A stretch of 64,000 nucleotides of DNA from Deltaproteobacteria bacterium (lineage in GTDB: Bacteria > Desulfobacterota > Desulfarculia > Desulfarculales > Desulfarculaceae). The stretch covers positions 62,001 through 126,000 of the forward strand of contig JAHLLK010000005.1 in the NCBI GenBank assembly GCA_020444165.1, in the 5' to 3' direction. Both the position numbers and the translations under genes were made by a program. Positions 8,222-16,404 of the stretch are shown one piece after another (position 1 is the first letter of the stretch; each line of letters begins with the position of its first letter). Under the pieces are notes generated by a model, which did not search any database, was not told the DNA's origin, and saw only the letters and a program-made list of their open reading frames with translations.

Positions 8222-8638
8222 ATGCCCGACGCGAGCTGCAACCTGGAACTGTTGCCCGGACTCCTCACCATCTGCCGCCTGCCCCCCGGGGAGCCGGTGC
8301 CGGATTGGGCCTGGGGCGGGGACTTCGCCGCGGTGGTGCGCACCCCGGCCGAGCTATCCATTGTCTGCCCCGAGGGACGGCCGCCGGCCGGCGCCCGGCA
8401 GGAGCCGGGCTGGCGGGCCCTGGCCGTGGCCGGGCCGCTGGACTTCCACCAGGTGGGCGTCTTGGCCTCCCTGGCCGGTCCCCTGGCCGCGGCCGAGGTG
8501 AGCATTTTCGTGGTTTCCACCTTTGACACCGACTACCTGCTGCTCCGGGCCCGCGACCTGCCCCGGGCCCTGGCCGCGCTGGCCGGCGCGGGGCACCGGA
8601 TCAGCCAGCCCGCCGGGGAGGCGCTCCACCCGGCTTGA
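8222..8638 (+). CDS. ACT domain protein (CASTOR/DUF2241-like)
   Basis: A 138-residue protein matching the small two-ACT-like family once called DUF2241. The N-terminal half has LELLPGLLTICRLPPGE; the C-terminal half has the diagnostic run around VGVLASLAGPLAAAEVS, then IFVVSTFDTDYLL. ACT domains bind amino acids and act as sensors. I chose the ATG at 8222, preceded by CAGGAAC, over a GTG at 8159, because homologues are about 130 residues and begin at this point. It stands directly upstream of a TRAP transporter operon, but a regulatory link is only a guess. Confidence 0.75.
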   Translation: MPDASCNLELLPGLLTICRLPPGEPVPDWAWGGDFAAVVRTPAELSIVCPEGRPPAGARQEPGWRALAVAGPLDFHQVGVLASLAGPLAAAEVSIFVVSTFDTDYLLLRARDLPRALAALAGAGHRISQPAGEALHPA

Positions 8639-8663
8639 CAGCGCCGCGCCAGGCCGTTATGGT
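8635..8663 (+). promoter_or_regulatory. Sigma-70-type promoter before dctP
   Basis: TTGACA at 8635-8640 and TATGGT at 8658-8663 are separated by 17 bp. The -35 overlaps the end of the ACT gene. A start near 8670 would give a leader of about 60 nt to the dctP ATG. Confidence 0.5.
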
Positions 8664-8732
8664 CGGGCGAATCAATGATTTTGACAGCATAAAAGGGGCA
8701 GCCGCCCCCTCACCCCACGGAGGATGATCGCC

Positions 8733-9821
8733 ATGAAAAAAATTCTGGGCATCTTGTTGGCCCTGACCCTGGTGCTGAGCCTGGGCGCCTCGGCCTGGGC
8801 CGCCACCATCATCAAGCTGGCCAATGCCGGGCCGGACAAACCGGAAAACCGCACGGTCAAGGCCGTGGCCATCTTCGCGGACCTGGTCAAAAAAGGCACC
8901 AACGGCGAGGTGGAGGTGCAGGCCTACCACGCCAGCAAGTTGGGTGATGAGCGCGAGGCCCTGGAAGGCATCCGCATGGGCACCATCCAAATGGGCACCC
9001 TGACCTCCGGGCCGGTGCCGGGCTTCTTCCCCGAGGTCATGGTCTTCGACATCCCCTTCCTGTTCTCCAACGCCCCGGCGGCCTGGGAGTTCTTCCAGAG
9101 CGACTACGCCAACAAGTTCAAGGATGACTTCCGCCAGAAGACCGGCGTGCGCATCCTGGACATCACCGAGAACGGCTACCGCCACTTCACCGACGCGGTG
9201 CGCCCGCTGAAAAGCCCCGCGGACATGAAGGGCCTCAAGATCCGCACCATGCAGAACCCGGCCCACATGGCCATGGTCAAGGCCCTGGGCGCCGAGCCCA
9301 CCCCCATTCCCTTCAGTGAGCTGTACATGGCCTTGCAGCAGAAGGTGGTGGATGGCATGGAGTGCCCGGTGGTCCTCATCAACGACATGAAGTTCTACGA
9401 GGTCCAGAAGTACATGGTGCTGGACGGCCACTTGTACAACCCCTTGTTCATCTTCATCAATGACAAGTTCTTCAACGAGAAGCTGACCCCGGCCCAGCAG
9501 AAGGTGGTGGCCGAGGCCGCCAAGGTGCTGGCCGCCACCCACGACGGCTTCAGCCAGGAGGCCAACATCCAGGGCCTGACCGAGCTGAAGGCCAAGGGCA
9601 TGGAGATCCACAAGCCCACCCCCGAGGAAGCGGCCCAGTTCCGCAACCTGGCCCAGCCGGCCGGCTTGAAGTTCATCGAGGAGAAGGTGGGCGCGGAGCC
9701 GGTGAAGGCCGCCCTGGCCGCCGCCGCCGCCGCCGAAAAGAAGGTGGGCGACCAGGCGGACGCCATCATTCAGGAGCACATCAAGATGGCCAACGAGAAG
9801 TACCAGGCCATCAGCAAGTAG
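8733..9821 (+). CDS. dctP: TRAP transporter periplasmic solute-binding protein
   Basis: A 362-residue DctP-family binding protein that captures a solute, typically a carboxylate, in the periplasm and hands it to the DctQM membrane unit. A signal peptide (KKILGILLALTLVLSLGASAWA) is followed by the family core: a phrase around GSLGD-like KLGDEREALEGIRMGTIQMG, then DIPFLF, GLKIRTMQNPAHMAMVKALG and the ligand-side PIPFSELYMALQQKVVDG. The Arg in KIRTM is the usual carboxylate clamp. I prefer the ATG at 8733, with GGAGG nine bases upstream, over the ATG at 8724 that abuts it. The first gene of dctPQM; the downstream aminotransferase and amidohydrolase hint at an amino or acylamino acid as substrate. 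Confidence 0.92.
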   Translation: MKKILGILLALTLVLSLGASAWAATIIKLANAGPDKPENRTVKAVAIFADLVKKGTNGEVEVQAYHASKLGDEREALEGIRMGTIQMGTLTSGPVPGFFPEVMVFDIPFLFSNAPAAWEFFQSDYANKFKDDFRQKTGVRILDITENGYRHFTDAVRPLKSPADMKGLKIRTMQNPAHMAMVKALGAEPTPIPFSELYMALQQKVVDGMECPVVLINDMKFYEVQKYMVLDGHLYNPLFIFINDKFFNEKLTPAQQKVVAEAAKVLAATHDGFSQEANIQGLTELKAKGMEIHKPTPEEAAQFRNLAQPAGLKFIEEKVGAEPVKAALAAAAAAEKKVGDQADAIIQEHIKMANEKYQAISK

Positions 9822-9856
9822 TTGGCTTGGGGCAAGACAGCCCAGCCTGACCAAAC

Positions 9857-9885
9857 ACCGGCGGGGGCCCAGCGCCCCCGCCGGT
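9857..9885 (+). terminator. Hairpin between dctP and dctQ
   Basis: A 12-bp perfect stem (ACCGGCGGGGGC / GCCCCCGCCGGT) with loop CCAGC, 35 bp after the dctP stop. Such hairpins commonly protect or attenuate so that binding protein is made in excess over permease. Confidence 0.55.
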
Positions 9886-9902
9886 CACCCGGGAATCAGC
9901 AT

Positions 9903-10481
9903 GTGCGGCAAGTTTCTTATTTCATAAATTATCTGGCCAACTTGCAGGTTAAGGTTTGCAGCGCTTGCCTGGTAGCCCTGGCCGCGGCCATGACCGTGGT
10001 GATCTTGATCCAGGTTTTTTTTCGCTATGTGATTTACTTGCCGGTGCCCTGGACCGAGGAGTTGGCCCGCTATCTCATGGTGTGGATGGGCATGCTGGGT
10101 TCGGCCGCGGCCCTCAGGCAGGGCCGTCATTTGGGGGTCCGGGTCTTGGTGGAGCGCCTGCCCCAAGGGGTCTATGACCGGCTGGTGGCCCCCCTGGTGC
10201 AGGTCATCATGGCCGGCTTCCTGGGCATTCTCCTGTGGCATGGCGTGGTGTTCCTGCGGCTCAACGCCGATCAGAACTCCCCGGCCATGGAGCTTTCCAT
10301 GCTGTGGCCCTATCTGGCCCTGCCGGTGGGCGCGGGCATGATGATTTTGGACCTGGTGGCCGACATGCTGGAGGACCACTGGCCCACGGCCCAGGGCAGC
10401 CGGGCCAACCTGGCGGCCGGGACGCTCGCGGCCGAGGCCTCACGCGAGGCCTGCAGCCGGCGGGAAGGACGCGACGCATGA
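9903..10481 (+). CDS. dctQ: TRAP transporter small permease subunit
   Basis: A DctQ-type subunit with four predicted membrane segments, needed with DctM for sodium-driven uptake. The family motif is visible in TM2 and after: VFFRYVIYLPVPWTEELARYLMVWMGMLG. I start at the GTG at 9903 (about 192 residues) because the longer frame back to a TTG at 9822 would run through the intergenic hairpin. The ribosome site is poor for either choice, so the start is uncertain. The gene ends with an ATGA overlap onto dctM, a sign of tight co-translation. The C-terminal tail after the last helix is Ala/Arg-rich. Confidence 0.85.
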   Translation: MRQVSYFINYLANLQVKVCSACLVALAAAMTVVILIQVFFRYVIYLPVPWTEELARYLMVWMGMLGSAAALRQGRHLGVRVLVERLPQGVYDRLVAPLVQVIMAGFLGILLWHGVVFLRLNADQNSPAMELSMLWPYLALPVGAGMMILDLVADMLEDHWPTAQGSRANLAAGTLAAEASREACSRREGRDA

Positions 10482-11758
10482 CCCTCACCCTGGCCGCGGT
10501 ATTTCTGGTGTCCCTGGCCCTGGGTTTCCCGGTGGCCTTCTGCCTGGGGCTCGCCTCCCTGGCCGCCCTCTATCTGCTGGACGTGGACCTGATCCTCATG
10601 GCCCAGCGCATGTTCACGGGCATCGACTCCTTCCCCCTCATGGCCGTGCCCTTTTTCGTGCTGGCCGGGGAGCTCATGAACCGGGGCGGGGTCACCGGCC
10701 GGCTCATCGATTTTGCCAACATCCTGGTGGGACGCATCCCCGGCGGCCTGGCCCACACCAACATCGTGGCCTCCATGTTCTTCGGCGGCATCTCCGGCTC
10801 GGCCGTGGCCGACGCCGCGGCCATGGGCACCATCCTGGTGCCGGGCATGGTGCGCCAGGGCTACACCCCCGGCTTCTCCGCCGCGGTCACCGCCGCCTCC
10901 TCCACCATGGGCCCCATCATCCCGCCCTCCATCTTCATGGTCATCATGGGGGTCACCACCGGCATCTCCATCGGCGGGCTGTTCGCGGCGGGCTTCGTGC
11001 CCGGCCTGTTGTTGGGCCTGTCCATGATGGCCCTGTCCTATTTCATCTCGGTGAAGCGGCACTACCCCCGGGACACCACCCCCTTCACCCTCAAGCGCTT
11101 CTGGCATCATTTCACGGCCGCCGGGCCGGCGCTGCTGGCCCCGGTGATCATCCTGGGCGGCATCCTGGGCGGCATCTTCACCCCCACCGAGGCCGCGGCC
11201 GTGGCCGTGGCCTACGCCTTCTTCCTGGGGGTGGTGGTGTACCGGCGCCTCACCTGGCGGGACCTGAAGGAGGTCTTCATCGAGAGCGGGGTGACCACCG
11301 CGGTGCTGCTTTTGATCATCGGCATGGCCAACATCTTTGCCTGGGTGCTCTCGGCCGAGCAGATTCCCCAGCGCATCGCCGAGGCCATGTTGGGCCTCAC
11401 CACCAACCCCTACCTCATCCTCCTGTTGATCAACGTCTTCCTCATCTTCATCGGCATGTTCCTGGAGGGCGGGGCGGCCATCATCATCCTGGCCCCCACC
11501 CTTTTGTCCGTGGCCGAAAAGGTGGGCATCGAGCCGTTGCACTTCGGCCTGGTGATGGTGCTGAACATCGTGGTGGGGCTGTTGACCCCGCCCTTGGGGG
11601 TGTGCCTCTTTGTGGTGTGCGGGGTCAGCAACATCCCCTTGTCCCGGCTCACCCGGGCGGTGATGCCTTTTTTGGCCGTGGAGATCGGGGTGCTCCTCTT
11701 GGTCACCTATTTCCCGGCCCTGGTCCTGGCCGTGCCTCGCTGGCTGGGCTTCTTGTGA
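10478..11758 (+). CDS. dctM: TRAP transporter large permease subunit
   Basis: A 426-residue DctM, the ion-coupled transport channel, with about twelve to thirteen hydrophobic segments. Typical landmarks: VPFFVLAGELMNRGGVTGRL near residue 50, FFGGISGSAVADAAAMGTIL near 100 and TAASSTMGPIIPPSIFMVI near 135. The second half repeats the pattern with LEGGAAIIILAPTL and VVGLLTPPLGVCLFV. The start is the ATG in the ATGA overlap with dctQ. The 100-bp gap after the stop has no clear terminator, so read-through into the aminotransferase gene is possible. Confidence 0.93.
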   Translation: MTLTLAAVFLVSLALGFPVAFCLGLASLAALYLLDVDLILMAQRMFTGIDSFPLMAVPFFVLAGELMNRGGVTGRLIDFANILVGRIPGGLAHTNIVASMFFGGISGSAVADAAAMGTILVPGMVRQGYTPGFSAAVTAASSTMGPIIPPSIFMVIMGVTTGISIGGLFAAGFVPGLLLGLSMMALSYFISVKRHYPRDTTPFTLKRFWHHFTAAGPALLAPVIILGGILGGIFTPTEAAAVAVAYAFFLGVVVYRRLTWRDLKEVFIESGVTTAVLLLIIGMANIFAWVLSAEQIPQRIAEAMLGLTTNPYLILLLINVFLIFIGMFLEGGAAIIILAPTLLSVAEKVGIEPLHFGLVMVLNIVVGLLTPPLGVCLFVVCGVSNIPLSRLTRAVMPFLAVEIGVLLLVTYFPALVLAVPRWLGFL

Positions 11759-11858
11759 GGCCGGCCCGGCGAGCCAAAAATTAACTTCGCAATTCCTTTT
11801 CCTTGGCATACCATCGCCTCAGGAGGCGCGGCCCGCCGGTCGCCCTGGACGGAAAACC

Positions 11859-13031
11859 ATGCCCCTAGACGCAAAAATCAGCCGGCTGGTGCGGAACCAC
11901 CAGCCCTCGGTGATCCGGGAGATGTTCCAGAAGGCCGCGGCCTATGAGGGCGTGATCTCCCTGGGCATCGGCGACCCGGACTTCCCCACCCCCCCGGAGG
12001 TGTGCCGGGCCGCCCTGGCCGACGCCTTGGCCGGGCACACCCACTACACCCAGAGCCAAGGCGACCCGGAGCTGTTGGCCGCCCTGGCGGGGTATCTCAA
12101 TGAGCGTTATGGCTTCGGCGTGACCCCCGCCCAGGTCCTGGTGACCCACGGGGGCATGGCCGCCCTGGCCTTTGGCATGCAGGCCCTGCTGGACCCCGGC
12201 GACCAGGTGCTGATCCCGGAGCCCTGCTTCCCGGATTATATTTCCCACGTGGAGTTCGCCGGCGGCGAGGTGGTGTATGTGCCCACCCGGGTGACCGATG
12301 GCTTCCTGCCCCGGCCGGCGGAAATCGCGGCCCGGGTCACTCCCCGCGCCAAGGTGCTGCTCCTCAACTCACCCAACAACCCCACCGGCGCGGTTTTCAC
12401 GGCCGAGGCCCTGGAGGGCCTGGCCCGGGTGGCCCGGGAGCACGACCTGGTGGTGATCAGCGACGAGGTTTACGACCGGCTGGTGTTCGAGGGCCGGCAT
12501 CTGTCCATCCGCAACCTTCCGGGTATGGCCGAGCGCACCATTGTCATCGGCTCGTTCTCCAAGTCCTTTGCCATGACCGGCTGGCGGGTGGGCTGGGCCG
12601 TGGGGCCGGATTGGTTCCTGCCCCATCTCTTGAACGTGGCCACCCACCTGACCTCCTGCCCCAACGCGGTGTCCCAGCGGGCCGGGATCGCCGCCCTGGC
12701 CCAGGACCCGGCCGGGGTGGCGGCCATGCGCCAGGAGTTCGCCACCCGCTGCCGCATGGTGCACCAGGCCCTGGCCGGGCTCTCGGGGGTGACCCTGGCC
12801 CCGCCCCGGGGCTCCTTCTACCTGTTCCCGCACATCGCCGGCCTGGCCGGCCAGGGGCGGCGTTTCGCCCTGGAGTTGCTGGACACGGAGCAGGTGGTGG
12901 TGATCCCCGGTGAGACCTTTGGCCCCTCGGGCCGGGACTGCCTCCGCCTGGCCGCCACGGTGGACCAGGACCACCTGGCCGAGGCCTTGGCCCGTCTCAC
13001 CCGGTTCCTCACCCAGAGTTGGCGGGCCTGA
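11859..13031 (+). CDS. PLP-dependent aminotransferase, class I/II
   Basis: A 390-residue fold-type I aminotransferase. Landmarks: ISLGIGDPDFPTPPEV near residue 30, THGGMAALAFGMQALLDPGD near 97, NSPNNPTGAVF near 170, SDEVYDRLVFEG near 200, and the PLP lysine in SFSKSFAMTGWRVGW (Lys235). The closest general type is the PatA/aspartate aminotransferase-like group. The stop (TGA ending 13031) is two bases from the ATG of the M20 amidohydrolase, so the two act as a pair. A PatA-type transaminase beside an M20 deacylase also recalls the N-acetyl-diaminopimelate route. With the TRAP genes upstream, scavenging of an acylated amino acid is an equal possibility. Confidence 0.85.
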   Translation: MPLDAKISRLVRNHQPSVIREMFQKAAAYEGVISLGIGDPDFPTPPEVCRAALADALAGHTHYTQSQGDPELLAALAGYLNERYGFGVTPAQVLVTHGGMAALAFGMQALLDPGDQVLIPEPCFPDYISHVEFAGGEVVYVPTRVTDGFLPRPAEIAARVTPRAKVLLLNSPNNPTGAVFTAEALEGLARVAREHDLVVISDEVYDRLVFEGRHLSIRNLPGMAERTIVIGSFSKSFAMTGWRVGWAVGPDWFLPHLLNVATHLTSCPNAVSQRAGIAALAQDPAGVAAMRQEFATRCRMVHQALAGLSGVTLAPPRGSFYLFPHIAGLAGQGRRFALELLDTEQVVVIPGETFGPSGRDCLRLAATVDQDHLAEALARLTRFLTQSWRA

Positions 13032-13032
13032 G

Positions 13033-14163
13033 ATGCCTCTGGACCCAGGCATAGTGCGCCTGCGGCGGCATTTGCACCAGTGGCCCGAGCTTTCGGGCCG
13101 CGAGGAGGCCACCGCCGCCCACCTGGCCCGCTTTTTGGGCGAGCATGGCCCGGCCCAGCTCCTCACCGGCCTGGGCGGCTGCGGCTTGGCCGCGGTGTAC
13201 GAGGCGGGCCGGCCCGGACCCACCATCCTCCTCAGGGCCGAGCTGGACGCCCTGGCCCTGAACGAGGCCGGCGAGCGGACCCATCGTTCCAAGAACCCCG
13301 GCCGGGCCCACCTCTGCGGCCACGACGGGCACATGGCCCTGTTGGCCGGGCTGGCCCCCTGGCTGGCCGCCACCCCGCTCCGCCGGGGACGGGTGGTGCT
13401 CTTGTTCCAGCCGGCCGAGGAGACCGGCCAGGGCGCGGCGCGGTTGTTGGCCGATCCCCGGGCCGCCGCCCTGCGGCCGGACTGGGTCTTTGCCCTGCAC
13501 AACCTGCCGGGCCATCCCCTGGGTCAGGTGCTGGCCAAGGCCGGCCCGGCCAACCCGGCCTCGGTGGGCCTGGAGGTGCGGCTCTTGGGCAAGGGCTGCC
13601 ACGCGGCCCACCCCGAACAGGGAGTGAGCCCGGCCCCGGCCCTGGCCGCCCTGCTTTCCCGCCTGCCGGAATTGCCGCGGGAGCTGGGCCGCCCCGGCCT
13701 GGTCACCGTGTGTCACGCCGCTCTGGGGGAGCCTTCCTTTGGCTCGGCCCCGGAAACGGCCCTGGTGCAGGCCACCTTGCGGGCTGGTCGGGATGAGGAT
13801 TTGGAGGCGCTCCGCACCGCGGCCCGGGAGCTGGCGGCCCGGGAGGGGGCGGCGGCGGGCCTGACTTGGGAGACGGCTTGGCGGGAGTACTTCCCGGCCG
13901 TGGAGAACCACCCCGCGGCCGTGACCATGCTGGCCAAGGCGGCCCGCGCGGCAGTGCTGGACTTCGTGAGCCCGGAGGAACCCTTCGCCTGGTCCGAAGA
14001 CTTCGGCCATTTCACCCGCCAGGCCCCCGGGGCCCTGTTCTGCCTGGGGGCGGGGCTGGACTGCCCTCCCCTGCACAACCCTGTGTACGATTTTCCGGAA
14101 AGTCTTTTGGAAGTGGGGCTGGGGCTGTACCAGAGCCTGCTCACGGCCTTGGGCTGCTTCTGA
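13033..14163 (+). CDS. M20 family amidohydrolase (N-acyl amino acid deacylase type)
   Basis: A 376-residue dimetal M20D-type hydrolase that removes acyl groups from amino acids. Motifs: LRAELDALALNE near residue 70 (metal Asp), CGHDGHMALLAG (metal His97), FQPAEETGQGA near 135 (catalytic Glu pair), HNLPGHPLG near 156, and EDFGHF near 320. The dimerisation domain lies between about 175 and 285. The start is the ATG at 13033, immediately after the aminotransferase stop. Hippurate hydrolase, N-acetyl-diaminopimelate deacetylase and general aminoacylases share these motifs, so the exact substrate is not set by sequence alone. Confidence 0.85.
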   Translation: MPLDPGIVRLRRHLHQWPELSGREEATAAHLARFLGEHGPAQLLTGLGGCGLAAVYEAGRPGPTILLRAELDALALNEAGERTHRSKNPGRAHLCGHDGHMALLAGLAPWLAATPLRRGRVVLLFQPAEETGQGAARLLADPRAAALRPDWVFALHNLPGHPLGQVLAKAGPANPASVGLEVRLLGKGCHAAHPEQGVSPAPALAALLSRLPELPRELGRPGLVTVCHAALGEPSFGSAPETALVQATLRAGRDEDLEALRTAARELAAREGAAAGLTWETAWREYFPAVENHPAAVTMLAKAARAAVLDFVSPEEPFAWSEDFGHFTRQAPGALFCLGAGLDCPPLHNPVYDFPESLLEVGLGLYQSLLTALGCF

Positions 14164-14187
14164 GCCCTGGTCCGCCCCGGGCCCGGC

Positions 14188-14706
14188 TCAGGCCAGCTCG
14201 TCCACCAGGCCCAGGATCTCTTGCAACAGGCGGTCCCGCGACAACAGCCCGGCCACCTGTCCGCCCTGCATGGCGATGACCAGCTCCACCCCTTTGGAGT
14301 TCATGAGGTGCAGGGCCTCCATGAGGGTGCCGCCCTGGTTCAGGGCATGACTCAGGGGTTGCACCGCCTCGGCGACGGGCTGGCCCAGGAACTTTTTAGT
14401 CAGGTCCTCGAACTGGCCCTGCCAGAAGATGGGGATGTCCTCGGCCAGGGAGGCCGGCGGTTCGATGTGCAGGAGCACGTCAGTCAGCGAGATGGTGCCC
14501 AGGATCTCGTCCTGGTTCACCACCAGGAGAAAGCCGGGGCCCCCGGCCGCGAGCTGTTGCCTGAGCTTCCGCACCGCCTCCAGGATGGGGGTCTGGGGCT
14601 CGATCCAGGCGACCTGATTCACGTCTAAGATTAAATCGCTTACCCGTTTCTCCATGACGCCAGCCATGGCGGCCGGACGGCCGCCGGGAAAGTAGCGTTT
14701 CATCAT
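14188..14706 (-). CDS. Two-CBS-domain protein
   Basis: A protein of about 172 residues with a tandem CBS pair, which usually binds adenine nucleotides and acts as an energy sensor. CBS1 covers about 25-75 (VAWIEPQTPILEAVRKL, ILGTISLTDVLLHI). CBS2 covers about 110-170 (GGTLMEALHLMNSKGVELVIAM, VAGLLSRDRLLQEI). The frame continues upstream for about 50 residues, but that part is encoded by a family B hairpin repeat and is unlikely to be translated. The most plausible starts are the paired ATGs at 14706/14703 or the ATG at 14655; none has a good ribosome site. It converges with the M20 gene. Partner unknown. Confidence 0.7.
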   Translation of the reverse strand: MMKRYFPGGRPAAMAGVMEKRVSDLILDVNQVAWIEPQTPILEAVRKLRQQLAAGGPGFLLVVNQDEILGTISLTDVLLHIEPPASLAEDIPIFWQGQFEDLTKKFLGQPVAEAVQPLSHALNQGGTLMEALHLMNSKGVELVIAMQGGQVAGLLSRDRLLQEILGLVDELA

Positions 14707-14709
14707 GCT

Positions 14710-14960
14710 GAGAGTGATGCACGGTGCGTCCTGCACCGTGCATTTTGGAGTGTTGGCAAAAGCGGGGTTTTGCCAATACTCACAAATCACTCGCCTTTCA
14801 GGCTCGTAATTTGGCGGATCATCCATGGCCCGCCTGAGGCCGATCGCATACAACAGCCACCAAAATGTGGCGTATCCTGCGATTTAAACTGCAATATATT
14901 TTTAAACACCGTGCATCGGCCTCATGCTGCTTGGCCGATCGGGCCTCTCGGAAGCCACTG
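14710..14960 (-). repeat. Family B hairpin-string repeat, copy B1
   Basis: On the minus strand it holds an 11-bp hairpin with loop AGGAC (14717-14743), a TTGGCAAAA.../...TTTTGCCAA hairpin (14752-14775) and an imperfect stem with hexaloop ATGGAT (14813-14834). A stretch sharing GAGGCCGATGC and ATCGGCCTCA with copy B4 follows. It occupies the leader of the CBS gene and most of the 265-bp gap before the usp gene. Confidence 0.65.
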
Positions 14961-15118
14961 CCTCCGGGAAGCCGGGCCGGTTTCTTCCCCCAGCCGCCGG
15001 CCCCCAGCGCTCTGGCCGGAACGGGCCGGGCCGTTTCCCCCCACCGGCGGCGCCCAGCTCCTGAGCCCCGCCCGGCCGGCCGGGAGTCGCTCCCGGCCGG
15101 CTGACGGAGCGGACGGTT

Positions 15119-15628
15119 TCAGGTGCACAACGGTCCGGCGTAGAGGTTGCAGGCCGTGCTGTCGGCATCCACGTAGGGCACCACGGTAACCGCCACGGGA
15201 ATGCCGTGCCTGGCGATGAGGCGGATGACCCGCTCGGTGGTGCTGCCCAAGAGATGGCGGTCCGAAAGGCCCAGCCCGTGGTCGCCCATGATCACCGTGG
15301 TGATCTCCGGGTCCTTTTCGATGTACTTGACGATCTCCTCATAGGGCTTGGCGCCTTGCAGCACCTCGGTCTTGACCGCGAGCCCGCGCTCCTTGGCCAC
15401 GGCTTTGGCCTGGGCCAGGATCTCCTGGGCCTTGGCCAGGAGCTCCTTCTTGAAATGCTCGTCAATGAAAAGCCAATAGCCGACCTTTTCCTCTTCCAGC
15501 ACATAGACCGCCACCAGCTCGGCCCCGAAGGAAGCCGCGGTGAACACCGCGTACTTGAGGGCGTTTTCCGAGGGCTTGGAGCCGTCCACGGCCACCAGCA
15601 CCTTTCTCAGCTTGGGTCCCTTGTCCAT
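15119..15628 (-). CDS. Universal stress protein, UspA family
   Basis: A 169-residue single-domain Usp. The fold is shown by KVLVAVDGSKPSENALKYAV at the start and the nucleotide-binding motif GDHGLGLSDRHLLGSTTERV (G-2x-G-9x-G-S/T) near residue 118, so it should be the ATP-binding kind. After the domain a short Cys-containing tail (CNLYAGPLCT) is unusual. Its start overlaps the stop of the TIGR02186 gene by one base, so it is the third gene of the TSUP exporter operon. Usp proteins often accompany anion exporters of this kind in sulfate-reducing relatives, but no mechanism is known. Confidence 0.88.
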   Translation of the reverse strand: MDKGPKLRKVLVAVDGSKPSENALKYAVFTAASFGAELVAVYVLEEEKVGYWLFIDEHFKKELLAKAQEILAQAKAVAKERGLAVKTEVLQGAKPYEEIVKYIEKDPEITTVIMGDHGLGLSDRHLLGSTTERVIRLIARHGIPVAVTVVPYVDADSTACNLYAGPLCT

Positions 15629-16404
15629 CAGTGGCCTCCTCCCTTGAAGATGGAGCCCACCAACAGGCCGGCCCCCACCGCGATCAATACGGCCATGATG
15701 CCGTACATCACGCCGTTTTCCCGCGACATGCGAAACAGCCAGGCGGTGAGCCCCACCTTGCGGACCTCCACCACATCCTGGGACTTGGCGATGACCTTGC
15801 CATCCTTGATGGCCAGGCTCTCCACCAGGTAATCGCCCTCCTTGGCCTTGTCCGGGAAGGTGAAATAATGTTCGAACAGGGCTCCCTTGGTGATCTTGAT
15901 GCGGTTTTCCGCCACCTTGTAAAGGTTGAACTTTTCCTTCAGCTCAATGAAGCCGTCGAACATGATTTTGCGGTCCTCGGGGACTTCCGTGCCCTTGACC
16001 AGGGTCAGTTTCATGTCGGCTTCGAGAGACGGATAGCTCAGGCGGTATTCCGTGGCCAATTCCGGGGTCACGAACTCCTTCAGGGGACGGGAGGAATGGA
16101 TCTTGTACAGATAGGGCAGGTTCTCGACCTCGAACTGCTTCACCCCCATCCAGAACAAGACCACCCGGCCTTTTTGCATCAGCTTCAAGGGCTCCGACTT
16201 AACCGGGGTCAGCTTGACCACCACGTCGGCCTCGGGGTCGGGCAGGGTGCCGAAGAAGTAGATCTGCTCCCCGGCGAACCGGGCGCCCACCTCGATGCGG
16301 GGCTGGGTCTGGTCGGTGACCATCTGGCTGTCGGCCCAGGCCGGCAGGGCCAGGGCCATGAGCAGACAGGCCAGCCCCACGATTCTCAGAGTCGTCCTAG
16401 CCAT
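15628..16404 (-). CDS. TIGR02186 family membrane-anchored protein
   Basis: A 258-residue protein with a signal peptide (IVGLACLLMALALPAWAD), a long extracytoplasmic domain and one C-terminal helix (VMYGIMAVLIAVGAGLLVGSIF). It matches the TIGR02186/PF09608 family, which is encoded beside TauE/SafE exporters. Family phrases seen: QPRIEVGARFAGEQIYFFG near residue 34 and VVEVRKVGLTAWLFRMS near 205. The ATG overlaps the exporter stop (TAATG), so translation is probably coupled. The domain is likely a periplasmic partner of the exporter; its function is not known. Confidence 0.8.
   Translation of the reverse strand: MARTTLRIVGLACLLMALALPAWADSQMVTDQTQPRIEVGARFAGEQIYFFGTLPDPEADVVVKLTPVKSEPLKLMQKGRVVLFWMGVKQFEVENLPYLYKIHSSRPLKEFVTPELATEYRLSYPSLEADMKLTLVKGTEVPEDRKIMFDGFIELKEKFNLYKVAENRIKITKGALFEHYFTFPDKAKEGDYLVESLAIKDGKVIAKSQDVVEVRKVGLTAWLFRMSRENGVMYGIMAVLIAVGAGLLVGSIFKGGGH

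Noticed and set aside
14707..14853. N-terminal extension of the CBS protein
   Set aside because: The extra 50 residues are encoded by a dispersed hairpin repeat, not by conserved coding sequence.
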